Positions 18,239 through 26,383 of a stretch of 64,000 nt of DNA are shown one piece after another. Position 1 is the stretch's first letter; each line of letters starts with the position of its first letter. Source of the stretch: Tamlana sp038148895 (GTDB lineage Bacteria > Bacteroidota > Bacteroidia > Flavobacteriales > Flavobacteriaceae); NCBI GenBank assembly GCA_038148895.1, contig JBBVGQ010000001.1. One strand, 5' to 3'. Both the position numbers and the translations under genes were made by a program. The notes beneath the pieces were generated by a model. That model was given only the letters and a program-made list of their open reading frames with translations, made no database searches and was not told where the DNA came from.

Positions 18239-19198
18239 TTGAACAAAAAGCTAAAAAATACTATTAAAGTCTTACTCCCATTATTATTGGGAGTTTTTTT
18301 GGTCTGGTATTCTTTGAAAGAAGTTCCTTTGCCAAAAATTATTGACTATTGGCAATCTTCAACAAAAAGTTGGGTAGTTTTAGGTGTTTTTTTGGGGTTG
18401 TTAAGTCATTTGTCCCGCGCTTACAGATGGCGTTTTCAGTTAGAGCCTATGGGTTACCATATCAAGTTTGGCAATAGTATTATGGCCGTTTTTGCAACCT
18501 ATCTTATAAACTACACTATTCCCAGGTCTGGCGAGGTAGCCCGGGCATCAATTTTAGCTAACTACGAAGGCGTGCCTTTTGAAAAGGGTTTTGGTACTAT
18601 TGTAGCTGAACGGATAGCAGATTTAATTGTCATGTTTGGAATTATTGTAGTTACCCTTTTTTTACAATTCGACTTTATTTACACCTTTTTTTCGGAAAGA
18701 TTTAATCCTGTTAAAATTGGTGCTGTCTTTGTCATTTTTTTGGTTTTAGTTACTTCTTTTTTTTGGTTTATTAAAAAGAGCAATTCTAAAATAGCGTTAA
18801 AAATAAAAGGTTTTTTTAATGGGTTGGTAGAAGGTGCTTTAAGCATTTTTAAAATGAAGAAAAAGTGGGCGTTTATTTTCCATACCCTGTTTATTTGGGG
18901 AATGTACATGCTTATGTTTTACGTCACATCCTTTTCCATTGAAGACACAAGAGACATTCCTTTTCCTGCAGTTTTAGTAGGATTTATTACTGCTAGTTTC
19001 AGTATAGCAGCCACAAGCGGAGGTATTGGTGCTTACCCATTAGCTGTTTATTTGGGGTTTTCAGTATTTGGAATTCAGGAGGAACCAAGTATAGCCTTTG
19101 GTTGGATTATGTGGGCATCGCAAACCCTTATGATTATTATTTGCGGCGGTCTTTCGCTTATTTACCTTCCCATATATAACAGAAAAAAAGCAGTGTAA
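18239..19198 (+). CDS. Lysylphosphatidylglycerol synthase TM-region / flippase-like protein
   Basis: A 319-residue inner-membrane protein with about eight hydrophobic segments, matching the LPG_synthase_TM (UPF0104) family. 'NYTIPRSGEVARASILANYEGVPFEKGFGTIVAERIADL' is the conserved core and 'SGGIGAYPLAVYL' the late glycine-rich motif. Family members are lipid flippases or parts of lipid-modifying enzymes; there is no fused aminoacyltransferase domain, so lysyl transfer is not implied. The start is TTG at 18239, 3 bases after panD; the next Met would remove the first segment. Confidence 0.88.
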   Translation: MNKKLKNTIKVLLPLLLGVFLVWYSLKEVPLPKIIDYWQSSTKSWVVLGVFLGLLSHLSRAYRWRFQLEPMGYHIKFGNSIMAVFATYLINYTIPRSGEVARASILANYEGVPFEKGFGTIVAERIADLIVMFGIIVVTLFLQFDFIYTFFSERFNPVKIGAVFVIFLVLVTSFFWFIKKSNSKIALKIKGFFNGLVEGALSIFKMKKKWAFIFHTLFIWGMYMLMFYVTSFSIEDTRDIPFPAVLVGFITASFSIAATSGGIGAYPLAVYLGFSVFGIQEEPSIAFGWIMWASQTLMIIICGGLSLIYLPIYNRKKAV

Positions 19199-19270
19199 GC
19201 GTAAAAACATTCTTTTTATCTCTCTGTATATTTATTACCTTGCCGTTGTTAAAACTCAAATCAATTCAAG

Positions 19271-20422
19271 ATGAAGAAATCTGCCTTGTTCTTTTTGGTT
19301 CTGATGTTAAGTTCCGTTAGCATTATAGCTCAAGTAAAATATGAAAATATTCAGTCTTCAAAACTTGGTGAAGAGCGTCAAATAAAAATACAATTGCCAA
19401 GAGGCTATGAATCAAATACTGAAGCTACATACCCATTATTTGTTGTCTTGGATGGTGATTACATGTTTGAAGCCGTAGCTGGAAATGTTGATTATTTTTC
19501 CTATTGGGAAGATATGCCACAAGCTATTGTGGTTGGGGTTAATCAATTTGGAAAGCGATTTGATGATACTTTGTATTCTGAACAAAACTCATTGCCCATT
19601 GAAACTGGCGCTGCTTTTTTTGAGTTTGTTGGTATGGAATTGATGCCTTATTTGGAAAGAAACTTCAGGGTGGGAAATTTTAAGGTTGCCGTAGGCCATG
19701 GCGAAACGGCAAATTTCATTAACTATTATTTGTTAAAGCCTCAGCCGTTGTTTCAAAGTTATATTGTGATTAGTCCTGAACTGGCGCCTAATATGTTGGA
19801 TTATGTCCCTAGTGTTTTAAGCAAGATTGGCACAAAAACCTTTTATTATTTGGCCAATACCAAAAATAATTCCTCGTCCATTTTACAGATGACAACGGCT
19901 CTAAATGATGATATTTCTGCTTTGGACAATGAAAATTTGGTTTATGATTTTGATAGCTTCGAAAAGCCATCCCACTATTCAGTGCCAACACATGCCATTC
20001 CCAGTGCTATTGAGGGCATTTTTAAAGTGTTTCGGCCAATTTCAAAAGAGGAATATAAAGAAGTTATTCTTGAGTTGGATACTTCGCCGGTACTTTACCT
20101 TAAAGAAAAATATCAAACCATATTAGACCTTTTTGGTATTGAAAAGAAGATATTGATCAATGATTTTAGGGCTATTGCCGCAGCCATTGAAAAGAACGAA
20201 TTATTTGAATATTACGAAGAGCTCGGCAAAATGGCCAGAAAAGAATATCCCGAAACTCTTCTTGGAGGCTATTACTTGGGAAGATTTTATGAAGAAACAG
20301 GTGAGCCAAAAAAGGCTATGCGTACATACCAATCGGCTTATACACTTGAAGAAATTGCTGGTATAACAAAAGATGAAGTGCTGGAAAGGGCTGAATTAAT
20401 AAAACAAGATTTTGGTTTTTAA
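19271..20422 (+). CDS. Secreted esterase-fold (alpha/beta hydrolase) protein, probable pseudoenzyme
   Basis: A 383-residue protein with a signal peptide ('MKKSALFFLVLMLSSVSIIAQ'), then an esterase-D-like alpha/beta-hydrolase domain (about 22-265: 'YPLFVVLDGDYMFEAVAGNVDYFS', 'DMPQAIVVGVNQFGKRFDDT') and a C-terminal helical TPR-like part ('GGYYLGRFYEETGEPKKAMRTYQSAY'). The nucleophile elbow, GxSxG in active esterases, reads 'VGHGETANF', so the serine is Gly. Catalysis is doubtful; it may be a periplasmic binding or scaffold protein. The stop overlaps the radA ATG by one base (TAATG). Confidence 0.83.
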   Translation: MKKSALFFLVLMLSSVSIIAQVKYENIQSSKLGEERQIKIQLPRGYESNTEATYPLFVVLDGDYMFEAVAGNVDYFSYWEDMPQAIVVGVNQFGKRFDDTLYSEQNSLPIETGAAFFEFVGMELMPYLERNFRVGNFKVAVGHGETANFINYYLLKPQPLFQSYIVISPELAPNMLDYVPSVLSKIGTKTFYYLANTKNNSSSILQMTTALNDDISALDNENLVYDFDSFEKPSHYSVPTHAIPSAIEGIFKVFRPISKEEYKEVILELDTSPVLYLKEKYQTILDLFGIEKKILINDFRAIAAAIEKNELFEYYEELGKMARKEYPETLLGGYYLGRFYEETGEPKKAMRTYQSAYTLEEIAGITKDEVLERAELIKQDFGF

Positions 20423-21780
20423 TGGCAAAAGTAAAAACAACTTTTTTTTGTCAAAACTGTGGTACACAATTCGCCAAATGGCAAGGCCAATGCAATGCCT
20501 GTAAAGAATGGAACACCATTGTAGAAGAGGTTATTCAAAAACCTGAAAAAAGTGATTGGAAATCTTCAACATCTTCTGTTAAACGAGCTTCGGTTCCTTT
20601 ACGAATCAATGAGATTGACACCACAAATGAACCCAGATTAGATACTTTTGATGCAGAATTTAATCGTGTTTTGGGTGGGGGCATGGTTCCTGGATCATTA
20701 ACCCTTTTGGGTGGCGAGCCAGGAATAGGAAAAAGCACACTGCTGCTTCAAATTTCATTAAAATTACCTTATAAAACATTGTATGTTTCCGGCGAGGAAA
20801 GCCAAAAACAAATAAAAATGCGTGCCGAACGCATCAATCCGGAAAACAGTAATTGCTATATTTTAACGGAAACCAAAACCCAAAATATTTTTAAACAAAT
20901 AGAGGATTTGGAGCCTGATATCGTAATAATCGATTCCATTCAAACCTTACACAGCGATTATATTGAATCCTCTTCTGGCAGTATTTCACAAATTAAGGAA
21001 TGTACGGCCGAGCTTATAAAATTTGCTAAGGAAACTGCTACTCCCGTATTATTGATAGGCCATATTACAAAAGACGGCAATATCGCAGGCCCAAAAATTT
21101 TAGAACATATGGTAGATACGGTTTTGCAGTTTGAAGGCGACCGAAATCATGTATTTAGAATTTTACGGGCGCATAAAAACCGTTTTGGCTCAACCAACGA
21201 ATTGGGTATTTATGAAATGCAGGGCTCGGGTTTGCGTGAGGTTTCCAACCCATCAGAAATTTTAATTTCTAAAAAAGAGGAAGAGCTTTCCGGAAATGCC
21301 ATTGCTGCTACTCTTGAAGGCATGCGCCCACTCATGATTGAGGTGCAAGCTTTGGTGAGTACGGCGGTTTACGGTACGCCACAGCGAAGTGCCACAGGGT
21401 TTAATGCTAAACGATTAAACATGCTTTTGGCTATTTTAGAAAAGCGTGCGGGTTTCCGTTTGGGTGCCAAAGATGTGTTTTTGAACATAACGGGAGGCAT
21501 TACGGTTGACGATCCAGCCATTGATCTTGCCGTGGTAGCCTCAATTTTGTCATCGAATGAAGATGTGCCTCTTCAAAAAGATTTTTGCTTTGCTGCAGAG
21601 GTGGGCTTGTCTGGCGAAATCCGACCTGTGCAACGCGTGGAGCAACGCATTTTGGAAGCAGAAAAACTGGGCTTTTCAACCATTTTTGTGTCAAAATACA
21701 ATAAAATTTCCCTGAAAAATACGGCTATTAAAGTTCAACTGATTTCAAAAATTGAAGATTTAGTTGCAGAATTATCTTAA
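20422..21780 (+). CDS. radA: DNA repair protein RadA
   Basis: A RecA-like ATPase that speeds branch migration in recombinational repair. The 452-residue protein has, in order, a C4 zinc finger ('CQNCGTQFAKWQGQCNAC', residues 9-26), Walker A 'GGEPGIGKST' (about 92-101), the RadA-specific 'KNRFG' motif ('AHKNRFGSTNELG') and a Lon-protease-like C-terminal domain. Translationally coupled to the esterase-fold gene by a TAATG overlap. Full length and ordinary. Confidence 0.98.
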   Translation: MAKVKTTFFCQNCGTQFAKWQGQCNACKEWNTIVEEVIQKPEKSDWKSSTSSVKRASVPLRINEIDTTNEPRLDTFDAEFNRVLGGGMVPGSLTLLGGEPGIGKSTLLLQISLKLPYKTLYVSGEESQKQIKMRAERINPENSNCYILTETKTQNIFKQIEDLEPDIVIIDSIQTLHSDYIESSSGSISQIKECTAELIKFAKETATPVLLIGHITKDGNIAGPKILEHMVDTVLQFEGDRNHVFRILRAHKNRFGSTNELGIYEMQGSGLREVSNPSEILISKKEEELSGNAIAATLEGMRPLMIEVQALVSTAVYGTPQRSATGFNAKRLNMLLAILEKRAGFRLGAKDVFLNITGGITVDDPAIDLAVVASILSSNEDVPLQKDFCFAAEVGLSGEIRPVQRVEQRILEAEKLGFSTIFVSKYNKISLKNTAIKVQLISKIEDLVAELS

Positions 21781-22159
21781 TTATAAGGCTAAGCCTCATA
21801 GTCACTAGCAGGTCTTTTGTCGATAAAAAGAAGCATTTTATCTAATATTTAATTGATTTTGAGGAGTTTCTATTCTGATGTTGTCTCTATATTAAATAGT
21901 TGATAATGTTAAGTTTGAGGCATTTTAATAATCAAAAGTAAATGTAGTTTAACCTATTTTTTTTGCCATTTGTATTTTATAAATGGCAGTTCATTAGATT
22001 TTTTTAGTGCTTCATCGAAAAATAATCATATTGTGCTTAATTACAAATACTTAGACTTAATATTATAATAGTTATTCCCTCAATAAATTATTATCCATTT
22101 TACTAAAATTTAGGTTAGGTACTAATAAATAATTGCTACAATCTATTAAGTTTTGACCT
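21781..22159. other. AT-rich gap upstream of the first giant T9SS gene
   Basis: No coding frame of note. It holds GATAAAA (21822-21828), 7 bases, TTTTATC (21836-21842), an inverted repeat found again upstream of the second T9SS gene, and further stretches loosely alike in both gaps (TCCCTCAA near 22077, TTTTACTAAAA near 22098, and ACCTATGAAA at the start codon). It is likely the regulatory region of the 22160 gene. Confidence 0.5.
21820..21843. repeat. GATAAAA-N7-TTTTATC element, copy 1
   Basis: An inverted repeat with AGAAGCA as spacer, flanked by TC and T. Copy 2 lies at 25999-26019 with spacer ATAAGCA. Both lie about 320-390 bases upstream of a giant T9SS gene, so this is either a regulatory site or a relic of duplicating the whole unit. 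Confidence 0.5.
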
Positions 22160-25100
22160 ATGAAATCTAAATTACCACTTTTATTAACCATTATTCCTTT
22201 TTTACTTTGGGGCATAATTTTAAGAGCTCAAACATGTGGTTCATATACATTCAGTCCGCCAAGCTTACCAACAACTTGCTCCTATACCTACACGTCTTCC
22301 GGATGGGTTGATAGTTCGGGAAATCCAACTATGGCGCCTACAATTGTTAATTCTGGAACAAGCGTGTGTATAATGGCAGATAACAGCGATTTAATTGCCA
22401 GTACGGGGTTTAAAGGCACCCTCTATGTTGCCCCGGGTGTTACTTATTCAGGTATTATAGCAAGTGTTAATGGAGCTGTTTTACACGTAGAGGGAACGAT
22501 AGATTTTCCAACGAATCCTTCATTTCAAAATGCAACAGTTTATGTTTACCAAACCGGTGCGGTTTCAGTACCCGGAACCTTCAATCCTGCTGGATCGTCA
22601 ATAGTTTACAATAACGGACTTTTTAATATTGGTGGTGAACTACAAATGGGAGGTAGTGCAACTTTTGTAAGCTTTAATGAAAGCAGAACAACGGTACAGC
22701 TTGATGCTGGTATTGCCAGCGATTATTCAAATTGTGGTATACTAGAGGTTTTCGGTTCTCTCTCTTCGGGTGGGTCTAGTGCGCTTGTTAATGATTGTTC
22801 AATTTTCATTCACACAGACATGAACCTAAATGCCGATTATACAAACAACGGACTTTTTGTTTTAAGCGGAAATTTGAGTTTTGGTACAGCAAAGTTTTTC
22901 AATAATGGTACCATGTTACTTGATAATATTAACTTAAGTAACGATGAATTGATAGGTAATGATGTAGATTCCATTTTAATTGTTAGGAACAATGCCTCGC
23001 TTACCAGCGGCGCTTCCATTACAGGTCATATGTATTACGATATGGATGATGGTGGCGGTTTTGATACTGTATGTGGCTCTTGCACTGAAGATATTGATGT
23101 GCTTTTAGATGTAACCATTCCTCCAACTGAAGAACTTTTGTTGGAAGATTGCGGATTAAACATAGAAATCAATCCGGTTATATTTCAATCTAAGCTAGAC
23201 TTTGATGGCGTAGACGATTATGTTTCGACTCCCAAATTTATAGAAGGGGTTAGCGAGGTTACGATAATGGCTTGGGTTAAATCAGATTTAGGAAATACAG
23301 ATAATATGACCATTGCTGGCGAGGACTCTGGATGTAGGCTTTGGTTAAAGAAAGGTTCTAAACCCGTGCTAACTTTAAATGGAACGGGTTTTTCAGAAAA
23401 ATCATTGGAATCGCCAAATGATGTAAACCTAAATGAATGGCACCATGTTGCTGGCACATATACAAGTACAACGGGTGCTATGGAACTGTATATAGATGGT
23501 TTATTGGTAAACACAGGGTCTGTTTCTGTTACCGGTTCAGTTATTGAGAATACCTCCAATAGCAATGGTAATTTTGAAATAGGTAGAAAATCTAGTAATA
23601 TCTCAAACCAAGAGTATTTTAAAGGAGATATAGATGAAGTAAGGGTATTCGATATCGTATTGACGCAAGAACAAATACAACAGATGGTTTACCAAGAAAT
23701 TGAGGAGAATTTAGGAAAAGTACAAGGAAAAATTATTCCAAAGGACATCGAGGATCTTTCAACCAATACCACGATAAATTGGAGTACTTTGTTAGCTTAT
23801 TACCCAATGGCCGATATAATTTCTTATGATAGGACAACCGATTATTCCAATAACGATAGGATAACTAAATTACACAACATTACTAGTTTTCAGCAACAAA
23901 CGGCCCCCATGCCATTTGAAACGGGTGCCAATGGATGTTGGTGCACCGAGGGCACTTGGCTGCACGGCGATGTTTGGGACATTGAAAACGTTGCCAACGT
24001 TAAGGACTGGAGCATCGTAAGGGTCTCGCACAATTTAAGCACTAGCAATTCCCACACCAATCTTGGTTTAATAATTGATTCAGGTAAAACCTTTACAATA
24101 CAAAGTGATAACTTGATACAGAATACCTGGTATCTGGAGCTCAATGGTACGTTGGACCTGGCAGATGATTCCCAACTGGTACAGACGGTTAAAAGCGATT
24201 TGGTCACCTCGGCCAGTGGAAAGGTAATGCGCAGACAAGAGGGCACCAATAGCCCCTATAGGTACAACTACTGGTCTTCTCCGGTAGGCACCACAGGGGT
24301 TACCTCGCTAACGGATAATAATTCGGCTTCCCATAATACTAACAACTCTAACTTTCAACTACAAATGTTGAAGGATGCATCAGGGTTAGGCATGGGTTTT
24401 ACATCAAGTTATACAGCGAGCGGTAACATCAGCACCTACTGGTTGTACACATATATAAACGGTCTTAACTATTGGGACTGGGCATCGATTGGTACTTCCA
24501 CGGCACTTAGCCCCGGTGTGGGCTACACCCAAAAGGGAACGGGCAACCCAGGTACGGAACAGCAATACATATTTGAGGGCAAACCCAATAACGGCACCAT
24601 TTTGTTGAACGTTACCGACAAGGGTGGTCCTGGTTCAGTGCCGAATGCCTCCAAGACGGAATATTTATTGGGCAACCCCTATGCATCGGCATTGGACGTG
24701 CACCAATTTATTGATGACAATGTTGGCGTTATAGACGGCACCTTGCAGCTATGGCAGCAATGGAGCGGCAGTTCGCACAACTTGAGCGAGTACAACGGTG
24801 GTTACGCCCAGGTCAACAAATTGGGTTCAACAAGGGCTTATCAGTTTGTTGGTTTTTATGGTGCGCACAACGGTTCACAGGACGGTACGATAGTGCCGAC
24901 AAGATACCTTCCGGTCGGACAGGGCTTTATTGCCGAGATTGTTGCCGACGGCCAGGTGGAGTTCAATAACGGCCAACGTGTTTTCATCAAGGAATCAGAT
25001 GCCGATGGCACTTATAACAACGGTTCGGTGTTCTCCAAGGGTTCCAGTGGAAAATCCTCAAAAGCAGCATCTACAAGCAACGTGATGAAAAAAATCCGTT

Positions 25101-25774
25101 TGGAGTTCAGTTCAACTGCCGGTCCCGAGACCAGAAGGGAACTGTTGCTCGGGTTCAGTGATTACACGACCGATGCCTTTGATTACGGATACGATGCAAA
25201 ATGTACCGAGAGCAACAACAACGACCTGAACCTAAGTTTAGAGGGACAGAACATGACCATGCAGGCATATTCGGCGATTACAGCGGATAAGGCAGTGCCG
25301 CTCAACTTTAAGTCGTCCGGCGACAATGCCTTTGAGATAAGGGCAACGGAACTGGAAAACATGGAAGAAGGCCAGGAAATCTATTTGCGCGATAACCTGA
25401 CGGGCAGTTACTTCGACCTTACACAGGATGTGGCCTATGCGTTCAGTTCTGGTGCGGGTGTCTTCAACAGCAGGTTTGAGATTGTGTTCCAAAGTCAATC
25501 ACAGTTGTTGGGTGTTGAAGAATCCATGGAAACAAAAAACAGTATATACTACCTAAACAATAATAAGACGTTGTATGTTAAGAAGTTACATAACAAGGAG
25601 GGCCATTTGGCATTGCTAAACATGCATGGGCAAACTATTTTGGAGATGGAGAATTTATTATCTGGGCAATTAGCAAAAGGAGTAGAGTTAAAGAACGTAG
25701 CCTCAGGCTCCTATATGGTGTGCCTGAGGACTGAGGCCAACGAGGTGCTCACGAAGAAGATTATTGTGAATTAA
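22160..25774 (+). CDS. Giant T9SS-exported LamG-domain surface protein (copy 1)
   Basis: A 1204-residue protein: signal peptide (1-24), a Cys-containing N-terminal region of beta-helix-like repeats ('NNGLFNIGGELQMGG', 'NNGLFVLSGNLSFG'; about 25-330), a LamG/concanavalin-like domain (about 345-515: 'DFDGVDDYVSTPKF', 'LNEWHHVAGTYTSTTGAMELYIDG', 'GDIDEVRVFD'), then a module of about 600 residues with 'GCWCTEGTWLHGDVWDIEN' and 'LLGNPYASALDVHQFIDDN', and a C-terminal sorting domain ending 'EANEVLTKKIIVN'. Expected on the cell surface or released through T9SS; LamG suggests glycan binding. The C-terminal half is nearly the same as that of the 26384 gene. Exact ligand unknown. Confidence 0.88.
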   Translation: MKSKLPLLLTIIPFLLWGIILRAQTCGSYTFSPPSLPTTCSYTYTSSGWVDSSGNPTMAPTIVNSGTSVCIMADNSDLIASTGFKGTLYVAPGVTYSGIIASVNGAVLHVEGTIDFPTNPSFQNATVYVYQTGAVSVPGTFNPAGSSIVYNNGLFNIGGELQMGGSATFVSFNESRTTVQLDAGIASDYSNCGILEVFGSLSSGGSSALVNDCSIFIHTDMNLNADYTNNGLFVLSGNLSFGTAKFFNNGTMLLDNINLSNDELIGNDVDSILIVRNNASLTSGASITGHMYYDMDDGGGFDTVCGSCTEDIDVLLDVTIPPTEELLLEDCGLNIEINPVIFQSKLDFDGVDDYVSTPKFIEGVSEVTIMAWVKSDLGNTDNMTIAGEDSGCRLWLKKGSKPVLTLNGTGFSEKSLESPNDVNLNEWHHVAGTYTSTTGAMELYIDGLLVNTGSVSVTGSVIENTSNSNGNFEIGRKSSNISNQEYFKGDIDEVRVFDIVLTQEQIQQMVYQEIEENLGKVQGKIIPKDIEDLSTNTTINWSTLLAYYPMADIISYDRTTDYSNNDRITKLHNITSFQQQTAPMPFETGANGCWCTEGTWLHGDVWDIENVANVKDWSIVRVSHNLSTSNSHTNLGLIIDSGKTFTIQSDNLIQNTWYLELNGTLDLADDSQLVQTVKSDLVTSASGKVMRRQEGTNSPYRYNYWSSPVGTTGVTSLTDNNSASHNTNNSNFQLQMLKDASGLGMGFTSSYTASGNISTYWLYTYINGLNYWDWASIGTSTALSPGVGYTQKGTGNPGTEQQYIFEGKPNNGTILLNVTDKGGPGSVPNASKTEYLLGNPYASALDVHQFIDDNVGVIDGTLQLWQQWSGSSHNLSEYNGGYAQVNKLGSTRAYQFVGFYGAHNGSQDGTIVPTRYLPVGQGFIAEIVADGQVEFNNGQRVFIKESDADGTYNNGSVFSKGSSGKSSKAASTSNVMKKIRLEFSSTAGPETRRELLLGFSDYTTDAFDYGYDAKCTESNNNDLNLSLEGQNMTMQAYSAITADKAVPLNFKSSGDNAFEIRATELENMEEGQEIYLRDNLTGSYFDLTQDVAYAFSSGAGVFNSRFEIVFQSQSQLLGVEESMETKNSIYYLNNNKTLYVKKLHNKEGHLALLNMHGQTILEMENLLSGQLAKGVELKNVASGSYMVCLRTEANEVLTKKIIVN

Positions 25775-25855
25775 ATAATTTCATATAGATTATTTGAGTT
25801 AGTCGAAAAAAGCCAAAACAATCGTTTTGGCTTTTTTTATCTATTGGTGCAACAA
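25775..25855 (+). repeat. 3'-flank direct repeat, copy 1
   Basis: The roughly 80 bases after the stop codon of the first T9SS gene (ATAATTTCATATAGATTATT and onward through the terminator to CTATTGG) recur after the second at 30284-30356 and onward, with only a few changes. The repeat shows that the duplicated unit reached past the coding sequence. Confidence 0.85.
25806..25838 (+). terminator. Terminator of T9SS gene copy 1
   Basis: AAAAAAGCCAAAAC, loop AATC, GTTTTGGCTTTTTTT: a 14-bp stem with built-in A- and T-tracts, 31 bases past the stop. Confidence 0.88.
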
Positions 25856-25990
25856 TTTTTATTTAATTGGAAATAAATAAGTTCTAAATCGGTTGTTTTG
25901 AATCGAATTGACTTTAAAAATTGAGGATTCAGTAGCTGAATTATCCTAATTTTCAAGAAACCAAATACCTCATTATAACAGAATATTTGC

Positions 25991-26019
25991 ATTTTATCGA
26001 TAAAAATAAGCATTTTATC
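25991..26019. repeat. GATAAAA-N7-TTTTATC element, copy 2
   Basis: GATAAAA (25999-26005), spacer ATAAGCA, TTTTATC (26013-26019). A further TTTTATC just upstream (25992-25998) makes a back-to-back palindrome, TTTTATCGATAAAA. See copy 1 at 21820-21843. Confidence 0.5.
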
Positions 26020-26383
26020 TGAAAATTTTTAGGTTTTGTCGATTTTTTAAATTAATATTGTGCTTAAAATAAACCGTTAAAAGTCAATAAAATATGAAAT
26101 TTAAGGCTTTAAAGTAGTCATGTGGTTCATCTGCTTTTTATGCATTTCAAATATTTTGGTATGTATTTAAGTGGTTTTTTTGGTGGTTTTATCGAAAAAA
26201 AAACATCTATTTTAAAGTTATTGCAGTAATTATTATTATTGTGTACATTTTTGAGATTAAGCCAATTAGTATGGCAAATCAATAAAATATCTTCCCTCAA
26301 AGATTTTTTTAGAAATCCATTGTACTAAAAATTACGTTAGTAGTTAAAAATATAGATAGTCCCAAACTATAAAATTTTAACCT

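Larger units (their letters stand above)
25775..26383. other. 609-base AT-rich gap between the two giant T9SS genes
   Basis: It starts with a terminator (25806-25838) inside a flank that is repeated after the second gene. From about 25980 it holds a second copy of the GATAAAA/TTTTATC element, a perfect ATTTTATCGATAAAAT palindrome (25991-26005 region), and stretches resembling the gap upstream of copy 1, including TCCCTCAAA near 26293 and ACCTATGAAA at the start codon. No gene seen. Confidence 0.5.

Noticed and set aside
21784..21798. AAGGCTAAGCCT after radA as a terminator
   Set aside because: The stem is short with almost no loop, and no T-run follows.
23890..24249. 119-codon minus-strand frame inside the first giant T9SS gene
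   Set aside because: Antisense to the conserved C-terminal module. Its composition is that of a shadow frame, rich in Ser, Leu and Cys.
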